Shown here one piece after another: positions 54,641 through 61,664 of a DNA stretch of 64,000 nucleotides. The DNA lies in the NCBI GenBank assembly GCA_963740065.1, contig CAVUCS010000001.1:372001-436000 (forward strand), written 5' to 3'. The position numbers and the translations under genes are program-made. The stretch is from DASVDE01 sp963740065 (lineage in GTDB: Bacteria; Actinomycetota; Thermoleophilia; Solirubrobacterales; 70-9). Numbering within the stretch: the first letter of the stretch is position 1; the number at the start of each line of letters is the position of its first letter. The notes under the pieces are model-generated. The model had not been told where the DNA came from, did not search any database, and saw nothing but the letters and a program-made list of their open reading frames with translations.

Positions 54641-56722
54641 ATGCTCAGCTTGGGCAACTACCTGCTCGGGGTCGCCTACCTGGCAGCGCTTTGGACTTTT
54701 GGGGTGCTGGGGGCCCATCAAACTCGCAAACGGTTGCTGCCGGACTGGTCTGGCGCCCCGGCGTGGCTGGCGACGGCGGTCATTGCGCTGGCGCTTTTGA
54801 TCCTCGTCGCTGAGCTTCTCGGCACGTTTGGCCTCTTCGCACCGGTGCCTTATGTGGTGATGGTGAGCGTGGTCGGGCTCGGGCTTTGGGGCGTAGGAGA
54901 AGGGAGGGGGGGTCCCTCCCGCTTGCTGGGTTTTTCGCCTGGGGAGTCTGTGGCTGTCCGCGGTCGGAGGCGGGGCGAAAAACAGGACGCCGCTGCGCAG
55001 GAGGGACCCCCCCTCCCTTCTTTTGCGACCCTGGTTGCGCTCGCAGTCGCCGCGGTTGCCGTCGTGGGGTTCGGCCTCGACGTGCGGCTGAAGTTGGGCA
55101 CAGGGATGACCGGGTTCGATTCGACCTGGTACCACGGGCCGTTCGCTGCCGGGTTCTTTCAGACGGGCAATACCTGGGACCTGCATTTCATCGCGCCACA
55201 GTTTCTGGCCTGGTTCTATCCGGCGAACTCGGAGGTTTTCCACGCGATTGGAATGACGGCATTCGATCGTGATGTCGTTTCCCCGCTGCTGAACCTCGGT
55301 TGGTTCGTGGGATGTCTGGTGGCGTGTTGGTGCATTGGGCGCCCGTTCGGGGTTGCGCCGTATTCGCTGGCTCTCGGTGCAGTCGCCCTCAGCGTCCCCG
55401 CATTCGCCGACCAAGCGGGTGAGGCGCGCAATGACATCGTCGGCCTCTTTTTCCTACTTGCCGCTGTTGCGATTGCCCTCAACGCTTGGGAGCAGGGTGA
55501 GCGGCGCCTGTCGACGGGGGCATTGGTCGTCTCCGGCCTGGCGATGGGCTTGGCCGCCGGCACCAAGCTCAATTTCCTCCTACCCGCCGCTGTCTTCGTT
55601 GGTGGACTCGTCGCCATCGCGCCGCGGGGGCAACGGTGGCGCGCCCTCGCCGCCGCCGGATTGCCGGCGCTGGCGGGTGGCGGCTACTGGTACCTGCGCA
55701 ACCTTGCCCACACCGGCAATCCGTTGCCCTGGATCGACCACATCGGGCCGATCTCACTCCCGGCTCCAAACCAGGCGTTGGGAGGCCGAGACGCCCACAG
55801 CGTCCTGAGCTACCTCACCGATGGCTCGGTCTGGTCGGACTGGTTCCTGCCCGGGCTGCACGCCGGCTTCGGCCTCCTCTGGCCCCTGCTCCTCGTCGCG
55901 GCGCTTGCCGGCCTCCTCCTCTCGCTCCGCTGCGACTTATCTATGCATGTCAGGGATAAGTCGCAGCGGAAGCTTGGGCTTGGGGTGTTGGGGGTTGCCG
56001 GCGTTACCGGCCTCGCGATCGTCGTCGCATGGCTGATTGCTCCCACCTCAGCTTCCGGCCCGGAGGGAATGCCCAACGGCTTCGAATCCGGTCTGCGCTA
56101 CCTGGTTCCAGCCCTCGTCCTCAGCTTTGCTCTGTTTCCAGTCGCGTTTTCTGACCGCTTTCGGGTGGCGGGTATGGGACATCCCCCGAACGGGCGGATA
56201 CTCAAAGTGCCGCCCTTATTAGGGCGGCACTTGTCCGGGCGGGGGATGTCCCATACCCGTATTGCTGCGCTACTGGCCCTAATCGCGATCATCGCGATCG
56301 GCTATCCGGTGCAGCGCCACTACCTGAAGGGTCGCTACGCCGATCCTGCCTTCACGACTCCCGGCCTCAACGCCGCCTTCAAGTGGTCACGCTCGATCTC
56401 CGGCGCCCGCATCGCCACCACCAGCACTCGCCAATACCCCCTCTTCGGCACCAACCTCTCCAATCACGTCGAGTACATCGGGGTGGAGCAGCCCAACGGC
56501 GGCTTCACGGCCCCGACAACCTGTCGCACCTGGCGCCGCCTCATCAACGAAGGCGACTACGACTACGTAGTCGCCAGCTACGACCGAACAGCAGCGGGCG
56601 GGGGGCAGTACCCACCCTCCGCAGCTTGGACCTCAGACGAAAACGCCACCCTCCTCCTAAGCAAGCCCCCGACAAAGGTCTTCAAGCTAAAGGGACCCCT
56701 GGATCCATCGGCGTGCCGGTGA
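54641..56722 (+). CDS. GT-C-like membrane protein containing three palindromic inserts
   Basis: The 693-aa product has about ten transmembrane helices and a first-loop acidic motif (GFDSTWYHGPFAAGFFQTGN), with a soluble C-terminal part, suggesting a GT-C membrane glycosyltransferase. The family is not firmly recognised. Three palindromic elements (54899-55020, 55927-55969, 56169-56259) lie inside the frame without breaking it. They code for hydrophilic loops such as GPSRLLGFSPGESVAVRG and GRILKVPPLLGRHLSGRG between hydrophobic segments. ATG directly follows the murJ stop, so it is probably in the same operon. Confidence 0.7.
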   Translation: MLSLGNYLLGVAYLAALWTFGVLGAHQTRKRLLPDWSGAPAWLATAVIALALLILVAELLGTFGLFAPVPYVVMVSVVGLGLWGVGEGRGGPSRLLGFSPGESVAVRGRRRGEKQDAAAQEGPPLPSFATLVALAVAAVAVVGFGLDVRLKLGTGMTGFDSTWYHGPFAAGFFQTGNTWDLHFIAPQFLAWFYPANSEVFHAIGMTAFDRDVVSPLLNLGWFVGCLVACWCIGRPFGVAPYSLALGAVALSVPAFADQAGEARNDIVGLFFLLAAVAIALNAWEQGERRLSTGALVVSGLAMGLAAGTKLNFLLPAAVFVGGLVAIAPRGQRWRALAAAGLPALAGGGYWYLRNLAHTGNPLPWIDHIGPISLPAPNQALGGRDAHSVLSYLTDGSVWSDWFLPGLHAGFGLLWPLLLVAALAGLLLSLRCDLSMHVRDKSQRKLGLGVLGVAGVTGLAIVVAWLIAPTSASGPEGMPNGFESGLRYLVPALVLSFALFPVAFSDRFRVAGMGHPPNGRILKVPPLLGRHLSGRGMSHTRIAALLALIAIIAIGYPVQRHYLKGRYADPAFTTPGLNAAFKWSRSISGARIATTSTRQYPLFGTNLSNHVEYIGVEQPNGGFTAPTTCRTWRRLINEGDYDYVVASYDRTAAGGGQYPPSAAWTSDENATLLLSKPPTKVFKLKGPLDPSACR
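54899..55020. repeat. Palindromic element 6 (core family B) inside the GT-C-like gene
   Basis: Perfect 21-bp arms 54899-54919 and 55000-55020. The core has GCTGGGTTTTTCGCC, GGGGAGTCTGTGGCTGTCCG and GGGGCGAAAAACAGGACGCC, clearly related to the element at 39867-39983 and more distantly to family A (GGGGAGTTTGCGGCTTGCCG). Translated in frame as a 40-residue hydrophilic loop. Confidence 0.85.
55927..55969. repeat. Short palindrome inside the GT-C-like gene
   Basis: Perfect 15-bp arms 55927-55941 and 55955-55969 around a 13-nt loop containing ATGCAT. It encodes RCDLSMHVRDKSQRK after a hydrophobic helix (LLVAALAGLLLSL). No A, B or C core. Confidence 0.7.
56169..56259. repeat. Palindromic element 7 (core family C) inside the GT-C-like gene
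   Basis: Perfect 20-bp outer arms 56169-56188 and 56240-56259, plus an inner perfect stem AAGTGCCGCCC/GGGCGGCACTT around TTATTA. It shares GGGCGGATACTCAAAG with element 5. Translated as a Pro/Gly/Arg-rich segment inside the C-terminal third of the protein. Confidence 0.85.
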
Positions 56723-56741
56723 CCGCTGTCGCCTAGGAGAT

Positions 56742-56858
56742 GATCGGGTCTGCCTCGACGGCGCCTCCCCCGGCACCGCGGAGTGAGGTTTGCCCCGAAG
56801 GGGCACTCAATTCGTCCGCCGAAGGCGGACATAGGCGTCCGGCGAGGCAGGCCCGATC
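56742..56858. repeat. Palindromic element 8 before lepA
   Basis: Outer arms near 56742-56757 and 56843-56858 pair at 15 of 16 positions and continue inward with small bulges. Inside are two GAA-loop hairpins, TGCCCC-GAA-GGGGCA and GTCCGCC-GAA-GGCGGAC. It lies between the GT-C-like gene and lepA and has none of the A-C cores. Confidence 0.7.
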
Positions 56859-56892
56859 CTCTCCCACCCAGCCGCCATACTCCGGCACCCCG

Positions 56893-58686
56893 ATGGACCG
56901 CATTCGCAACTTCTCAATCATCGCCCACATAGACCACGGCAAGTCAACGCTGGCCGACCGCATTCTCGAGATCACCGGAGCCGTTGACCCAAAGAGAATG
57001 CGGGCGCAGCTGCTCGACTCGATGGACCTTGAGCGTGAGCGGGGGATCACGATCAAGGCACAGGCGGTCCGCGTCGACTACAGAGCTTCTGACGGGCAGA
57101 CCTACCATCTGCACTTGATCGACACCCCCGGCCACGTCGACTTCTCCTATGAAGTGTCGCGTAGCCTCGCCGCCTGCGAGGGTGCCCTGCTCGTCGTCGA
57201 TGCCGCGCAGGGAGTTGAAGCTCAGACCGTCGCCAATACCTACCTGGCGATCGAGAACGGGCTGGAGCTGATCCCGGTGATCAACAAGGTCGATCTCCCC
57301 GGCGCTGAGCCGGAGCGGGTAGCGACCGAGATCGCCGACTTGCTGGGCAGCGAACCGGGCGATGCGCTCCACATCTCGGCTAAGACTGGGGAAGGTGTGG
57401 TCGAGGTGCTGGAGGCGATAGTTGCCCGCATCCCCTCGCCTACGGGAACCCCCTCCGCGCCGCCCCGTGCCCTGATCTTCGACTCCGAGTTCGACCAGTA
57501 CCGCGGGGTGATTGCCTACGTGCGGATGTTCGACGGCTCCTTCAAAAAGGGACAGCAGATCACCGCGATGCAGAACGGCACCGAGGCCGACATCGACGAC
57601 ATCGGCTTCTTCCGGCCACAGATGGCGCCGGTCCAGGGTATGGACGCGGGAGAGGTGGGCTACCTGATCACCGGCATCAAGGACGTCGCCAAGCTGCGAG
57701 TCGGCGACACGCTGACCGCCCGCGAACGGGTCGCCGCCGAGCCGCTGGAGGGGTACCGCGAGGTCCGTCCGATGGTCTTCTGCGGCCTCTTCCCGATCGT
57801 CACCGACCGCTACGAGGACCTGCGGGACGCGCTCGAAAAGTTGGCGCTCAACGACGCCGCCCTCTCCTGGGAACCGGAAACCTCCGATGCGCTCGGCTTC
57901 GGTTTTCGCTGCGGCTTCCTCGGCTTGCTCCACATGGAGATCGTGCGCGAGCGGTTGGAGCGCGAGTACGACCTGGAGCTGCTGGCGACGACGCCGAACG
58001 TGCGCTACGAAGTCCACCTCACCGATGGCACCGATGTCGAGGTCCGCAGCCCGACGGAGATGCCCGACCCCGGAATCATCGACTCGATCGAGGAGCCCTA
58101 CATCCGCGCCACCGTGATTGCTCCGTCGGAATACGTGGGCGCGGTGATGGAGCTTTGCCAAGCCCGTCGCGGCACCCATATCGACATGCACTACCTCAGT
58201 CCCCAGCGGGTTCAGATCCGCTACGACCTGCCTCTCGCCGAGATCGTCCTCGACTTCTTTGACCTGCTCAAGTCCACCACTCGCGGCTATGCCTCGCTCG
58301 ACTATGAGCCGATCGGCAATCTTCCGGGGGACTTGGTCAAGCTGGACATTCTGCTCGCCAACGAGAAGGTCGACGCGCTCTCTATCGTCGTCCACCGCGA
58401 CTTCGCCTACGAACAAGGGAAAAACCTTGTCGAGCGCCTGAGAAGAACGATCCCGCGCCAGCTCTTCGACATCCCGGTGCAGGCGGCGGTCGGCTCTCGC
58501 GTCCTCTCGCGCGAGACCGTCAAGGCCCTGCGTAAGGACGTCACCGCGAAGCTCTACGGCGGCGATGTCACCCGCAAGCAGAAGCTTCTGAAGAAGCAGA
58601 AAGCGGGCAAGAGACGGATGAAGCAGGTGGGCCGGGTCGAGGTTCCGCAGGAGGCTTTCCTCGCGGTCTTGGAAATCGACGAGTAG
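56893..58686 (+). CDS. lepA: Elongation factor 4 (LepA)
   Basis: FSIIAHIDHGKSTLADRILE (G1), DSMDLERERGITIKAQAVRV (G2), HLIDTPGHVDFSYEVSRSLA (G3) and VINKVDLPGA (G4), then SVVH...FDIPVQAAVGSRVLSRETVK and a C-terminal KQKLLKKQKAGKRRMKQVGR: complete EF-4 of 597 aa. It promotes back-translocation/initiation under ionic stress. ATG 56893; the open frame upstream is the palindromic element and is not coding. Confidence 0.96.
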   Translation: MDRIRNFSIIAHIDHGKSTLADRILEITGAVDPKRMRAQLLDSMDLERERGITIKAQAVRVDYRASDGQTYHLHLIDTPGHVDFSYEVSRSLAACEGALLVVDAAQGVEAQTVANTYLAIENGLELIPVINKVDLPGAEPERVATEIADLLGSEPGDALHISAKTGEGVVEVLEAIVARIPSPTGTPSAPPRALIFDSEFDQYRGVIAYVRMFDGSFKKGQQITAMQNGTEADIDDIGFFRPQMAPVQGMDAGEVGYLITGIKDVAKLRVGDTLTARERVAAEPLEGYREVRPMVFCGLFPIVTDRYEDLRDALEKLALNDAALSWEPETSDALGFGFRCGFLGLLHMEIVRERLEREYDLELLATTPNVRYEVHLTDGTDVEVRSPTEMPDPGIIDSIEEPYIRATVIAPSEYVGAVMELCQARRGTHIDMHYLSPQRVQIRYDLPLAEIVLDFFDLLKSTTRGYASLDYEPIGNLPGDLVKLDILLANEKVDALSIVVHRDFAYEQGKNLVERLRRTIPRQLFDIPVQAAVGSRVLSRETVKALRKDVTAKLYGGDVTRKQKLLKKQKAGKRRMKQVGRVEVPQEAFLAVLEIDE

Positions 58687-58701
58687 GTAGGGTGCGCGCC
58701 C

Positions 58702-59142
58702 ATGGCGATCAAGACTGAAGCGATAGGCAAGGAATGGCCCGCTACGACTTATGAGGTGGGCGTGGAAAAGATTCGCGAATACGCGACGGTGATCGGGCTG
58801 GACAACCCGGTCTACCTCGACCGCGAAGCCGCGAAGGCAGCGGGCTACCGCGACGTCGTCGCGCCGCCGATGTTCTGCGTCGTCTACAGCGCCCCGGCGC
58901 TGGCCCCGGCGATCTTCGACCCCGAGGTTGAGATGAACTTCGCCGCGATGGTGCATGGCGGGCAGGAGTTTGAGTGGGACGAGCCGGCCTGCTCCGGCGA
59001 CGAGATCACGACCACCGCCAAGTGCATGGATATCCACGAGAAGGACGGCAAGGGCTTCTATATCTTTGAGACCGTCTCCGTCAATCAGGACGGTAAGCGG
59101 GTCGTGCGCGGCACCTGGACCAACATCGTCAGGGGGGTATGA
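58702..59142 (+). CDS. MaoC-type dehydratase, HadA-like subunit
   Basis: KIREYATVIGLDNPVYLDRE, AGYRDVVAPPMFCVVYSAPA and MVHGGQEFEWDEPACSGDEI match the N-terminal FAS1-dehydratase/HadA type hot-dog domain (PF13452), which is structural rather than catalytic. 146 aa. The next gene, 1 bp on, is the catalytic partner type. Together they resemble the mycobacterial (3R)-hydroxyacyl-ACP dehydratase HadAB of FAS II. Confidence 0.85.
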   Translation: MAIKTEAIGKEWPATTYEVGVEKIREYATVIGLDNPVYLDREAAKAAGYRDVVAPPMFCVVYSAPALAPAIFDPEVEMNFAAMVHGGQEFEWDEPACSGDEITTTAKCMDIHEKDGKGFYIFETVSVNQDGKRVVRGTWTNIVRGV

Positions 59143-59143
59143 G

Positions 59144-59536
59144 ATGGCCGAGTTGAACGTCGGAGACACAATCGCGGGTCTTAAGGTGACTCCGGACAAG
59201 TACCTGCCGCACCGCTACGCGGGCGCCTCGGGAGACTTCAACCCGATCCATATCGATGCCGAGCTCGCGAACGCGGTCGGCCTGCCCGGCAACATCTTGC
59301 ACGGCCTCTACATGATGGGCCTCGTCGCTCGGGCGGCAACCGATGTCGCCGATGGCGACCCGAAAGCGCTGAAGCGGCTCTCGGTCCAGTTTCGCGGCAT
59401 GGGGGCGCCGGAGCAGGAGATCGCCGTGACGGGCACCGTCAAGGCGGTTGAGGGCGACCGGGTCACGATCGACACCGTTGCCGCGCAGGGCGAGAATCAG
59501 ACGATTCGCAACGCGGAGGCTGAGATTCAGCTTTAG
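59144..59536 (+). CDS. MaoC-type dehydratase, HadB-like subunit
   Basis: HRYAGASGDFNPIHIDAELA is the hydratase-2 motif with catalytic Asp and His; GLPGNILHGLYMMGLVARAA follows. 130 aa. ATG 59144 overlaps nothing but lies 1 bp after the HadA-like stop. Expected to dehydrate 3-hydroxyacyl thioesters as a heterodimer with the preceding protein. Confidence 0.87.
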   Translation: MAELNVGDTIAGLKVTPDKYLPHRYAGASGDFNPIHIDAELANAVGLPGNILHGLYMMGLVARAATDVADGDPKALKRLSVQFRGMGAPEQEIAVTGTVKAVEGDRVTIDTVAAQGENQTIRNAEAEIQL

Positions 59537-59540
59537 CGGG

Positions 59541-59690
59541 GCGGGACCGGGTACCCCTCCCGGCTCAACTTTTTCGGCGGGCGGGACCGGGTACCCCTCC
59601 CGGCTCAACTTTTTCGAGGGGAGTTTGCGGCTTGCCGCGGGCGGTTGCGTCGAAAAAGTACAAGCCGCCGGGAGGGGCACCCGGTCCCGC
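59541..59690 (+). repeat. Palindromic element 9 (core family A) with duplicated left half
   Basis: Arms 59581-59604 and 59667-59690 pair at 23 of 24. The core holds GGCTCAACTTTTTCGAGGGG, AGTTTGCGGCTTGCCGCGG and CGTCGAAAAAGTACAAGCCG. The left arm plus the first part of the core is present twice in tandem: 36 identical bases at 59541-59576 and 59581-59616 (period 40). It lies between the HadB-like gene and hrcA. Confidence 0.88.
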
Positions 59691-59703
59691 TTCTAGACTT
59701 CGG

Positions 59704-60441
59704 ATGATGATCTCTCCACGGCAAGAACTCATTTTGCGGTTGGTTGTCGACTCCTATCTCGGGTCGGCGAGGCCCGTTGCGTCCAAGGAGATTGCCGAGA
59801 AGGCCGAGGTTGAATGGGGCGCCTCGACGGTTAGGGCAGAGCTTGCGGCCCTCGAGTCTGAGGGGTATTTGACGCATCCGCATACCTCGGCCGGGCGGGT
59901 TCCCACGGATGCGGGATACCGGCGCTACGTCGATGTGCTGGTCGAGTCGGGGGCGCCGGCCGCTGACGCTCGGGTCGAGTTGGAACTGTCCCGTCTGCGG
60001 CGAGAGGTCGATGGGGCGATGCGGGAGACGACTACCGCCCTTGCCCATGTGACCGATCTGATGGCCCTGGCCACCGCGCCACCCCACGGGGAGACCCTTT
60101 ACGTGCATGGCATTGCGCGACTCCTCTCCGAAGCCCATTTCTCCGACCTGCCCCGAGTCGATGAGCTGGTCTCTGCGCTGGAGGATCGCGCCGACGTACT
60201 CGGGATGCTGCACTCGGCGCTGGAAGAGCGCTCCGTCTTCTGCTGGATCGGCGAGGAGAACCCACAGCCCGGCCTGCGCTCGGTCAGCGTCGTTGGCGCC
60301 AACTTCGGGTTGGGCCACCGCAATCTCGGCTCGGTTGGGGTCGTAGGCCCGTTGCGCATGGACTACGCCGTCGCGATCGCTTCTGTGAGCGAAGCGGCGC
60401 GTGAGCTGTCGCGCTACTGCGAAACCGTCTACGACGCTTAG
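59704..60441 (+). CDS. hrcA: Heat-inducible repressor HrcA, short form
   Basis: RQELILRLVVDSYLGSARPV, WGASTVRAELAALESEGYLT and HPHTSAGRVPTDAGYRRYVD are the winged-helix and signature of HrcA, and NPQPGLRSVSVVGANFGLGH followed by GSVGVVGPLRMDYAVAIASV is the GAF-like core. At 245 aa it is about 100 residues shorter than most HrcA proteins, mainly in the middle, where the inserted dimerisation domain lies. No CIRCE element (TTAGCACTC-N9-GAGTGCTAA) is seen nearby. ATG 59704 or 59707. dnaJ follows 3 bp after the stop. Confidence 0.9.
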   Translation: MMISPRQELILRLVVDSYLGSARPVASKEIAEKAEVEWGASTVRAELAALESEGYLTHPHTSAGRVPTDAGYRRYVDVLVESGAPAADARVELELSRLRREVDGAMRETTTALAHVTDLMALATAPPHGETLYVHGIARLLSEAHFSDLPRVDELVSALEDRADVLGMLHSALEERSVFCWIGEENPQPGLRSVSVVGANFGLGHRNLGSVGVVGPLRMDYAVAIASVSEAARELSRYCETVYDA

Positions 60442-60444
60442 CTG

Positions 60445-61122
60445 ATGCCGCGCGACTACTACGAGGTCCTCGGCGTCGGTAGAGGTGCTTCTGAGGCCGA
60501 GGTGAAGAAGGCGTTCCGGCGGCTCGCGCGCGAGTTGCACCCCGACGTCAACGCCCACGATCCCGATGCGGAGGAAAAGTTCAAGCAGGCGGCGGAGGCC
60601 TATGAGGTTCTCTCCGATCCCGATCGGCGCCACACCTACGACACCTTCGGCCACGAGGGCCTGCGGACGAGTGGCGGATTCCCCCCCGGCGGCGCCGGCT
60701 TCGGCTCGATCGAAGACATCTTCGAAGCCTTCTTCAGCGGTCAGGGCGTCCGTTTCACCACGCGGCGCGGGCCGATACGGGGTCAGGACCTGATGCACTC
60801 GGTCGAGTTGACCGCGGTCGAGGCGATGCTCGGCAAGCCGGTGAAGATTCCCAGTCACGAAGGGGAGCGTGAAATCGAGATTCCAGCCGGGACTCAGCAT
60901 GGGACGCAGTTCGCGCTTCGCGGTCACGGCTTGCCGGGGTCGAACGGCGGCCCTCCGGGGGACATGGTGATCGTCGTCCAGGTGATCGTTCCGGCCAATC
61001 TCTCAGAGGAACAGCGCGAGTTGGCGGAGAAGCTGGGGGAAACGATCGGACCGGAGAACCTGCGCGACTCCCAAAACGGCGAAAGTTTCTTCAGCCGCGT
61101 GCGTCACTCGTTCTTCGGATAG
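60445..61122 (+). CDS. DnaJ-type co-chaperone lacking the zinc finger
   Basis: J domain at residues 3-66 (DYYEVLGVGRGASEAEVKKA, ELHPDVN with the HPD motif), a short Gly/Phe linker (GGFPPGGAGFGSIEDIFEAF), then only one C-terminal substrate domain (DLMHSVELTAVEAMLGKPVK, PGDMVIVVQVIVP). The CxxCxGxG repeats are absent and the length is 225 aa against about 370 for canonical DnaJ, so this is a type II/CbpA-like protein in the dnaJ position. Confidence 0.85.
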   Translation: MPRDYYEVLGVGRGASEAEVKKAFRRLARELHPDVNAHDPDAEEKFKQAAEAYEVLSDPDRRHTYDTFGHEGLRTSGGFPPGGAGFGSIEDIFEAFFSGQGVRFTTRRGPIRGQDLMHSVELTAVEAMLGKPVKIPSHEGEREIEIPAGTQHGTQFALRGHGLPGSNGGPPGDMVIVVQVIVPANLSEEQRELAEKLGETIGPENLRDSQNGESFFSRVRHSFFG

Positions 61123-61158
61123 GGATTCCGCCCGCCCAGTGGGCTATGTTTCCGTCCA

Positions 61159-61644
61159 ATGCTGGCGACGATCGTCGACCCCGGTTACAAGTTCGCGCTC
61201 TTCCTCCACATCCTGGCGGTGGTGCTCGCGTTCGGCCCGACCTTTGGCTACGCCTTCTTCTTCTCGGTGACGCCGCAGCATCCGCGGGCGACACCGGCCA
61301 TCCTCGCCGGCATCCAGAAGACGGACCGCTTCCTCGTCAACCCGGGGATGATCGTCCTGCTGCTCGCCGGGATCTACCTGCTCGCCGACGGCCCCTGGGA
61401 GACGAGCGACGCGTTCATCAGCGTCGGCTTCCTCGCGATCATCGCTCTCTTCGGCCTTCAGCACGGCTTCTTCCGGCCAAAGACGGCCGAGGCGAAGGCG
61501 CTGGCCGAGCGTGACCTTCAAGCCGGCGACGAGTTCAGCGCCGAATTCGTGTCCCTCTCGGAGCGAATCAGCAAAGTCGGCACTCTCGCCGGGTTGATCG
61601 TGATCGTGACGGTTTTCTTCATGGCGTACAAACCCTTCCTATAG
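61159..61644 (+). CDS. DUF2269-family membrane protein
   Basis: Four hydrophobic helices (FALFLHILAVVLAFGPTFGY, MIVLLLAGIYLLADG, AFISVGFLAIIALFGLQ, LAGLIVIVTVFFMAY) in 161 aa with a conserved-looking N-terminal His fit DUF2269 (related to CopD/SLT-like four-helix membrane proteins). Role unknown. Confidence 0.75.
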   Translation: MLATIVDPGYKFALFLHILAVVLAFGPTFGYAFFFSVTPQHPRATPAILAGIQKTDRFLVNPGMIVLLLAGIYLLADGPWETSDAFISVGFLAIIALFGLQHGFFRPKTAEAKALAERDLQAGDEFSAEFVSLSERISKVGTLAGLIVIVTVFFMAYKPFL

Positions 61645-61664
61645 ACGCCTCTCCCCCCATCGCC

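Noticed and set aside
54899..56259. The GT-C-like gene being a pseudogene disrupted by repeats
   Set aside because: The frame stays open across all three elements and hydrophobic segments continue on both sides, so a functional gene is at least as likely.
56740..56892. 51-residue N-terminal extension of LepA
   Set aside because: It is the translated palindromic element; LepA proteins start at MDRIRNFSIIAHIDHG (56893).
56944..59199. 751-codon ORF antisense to lepA and hadA
   Set aside because: Shadow frame with Asp/Val/Arg/Leu-biased composition; lepA is certain on the plus strand.
25918..59690. CRISPR array
   Set aside because: Repeats are palindromic elements scattered over 34 kb with different arms and no regular spacers; no cas genes are present.
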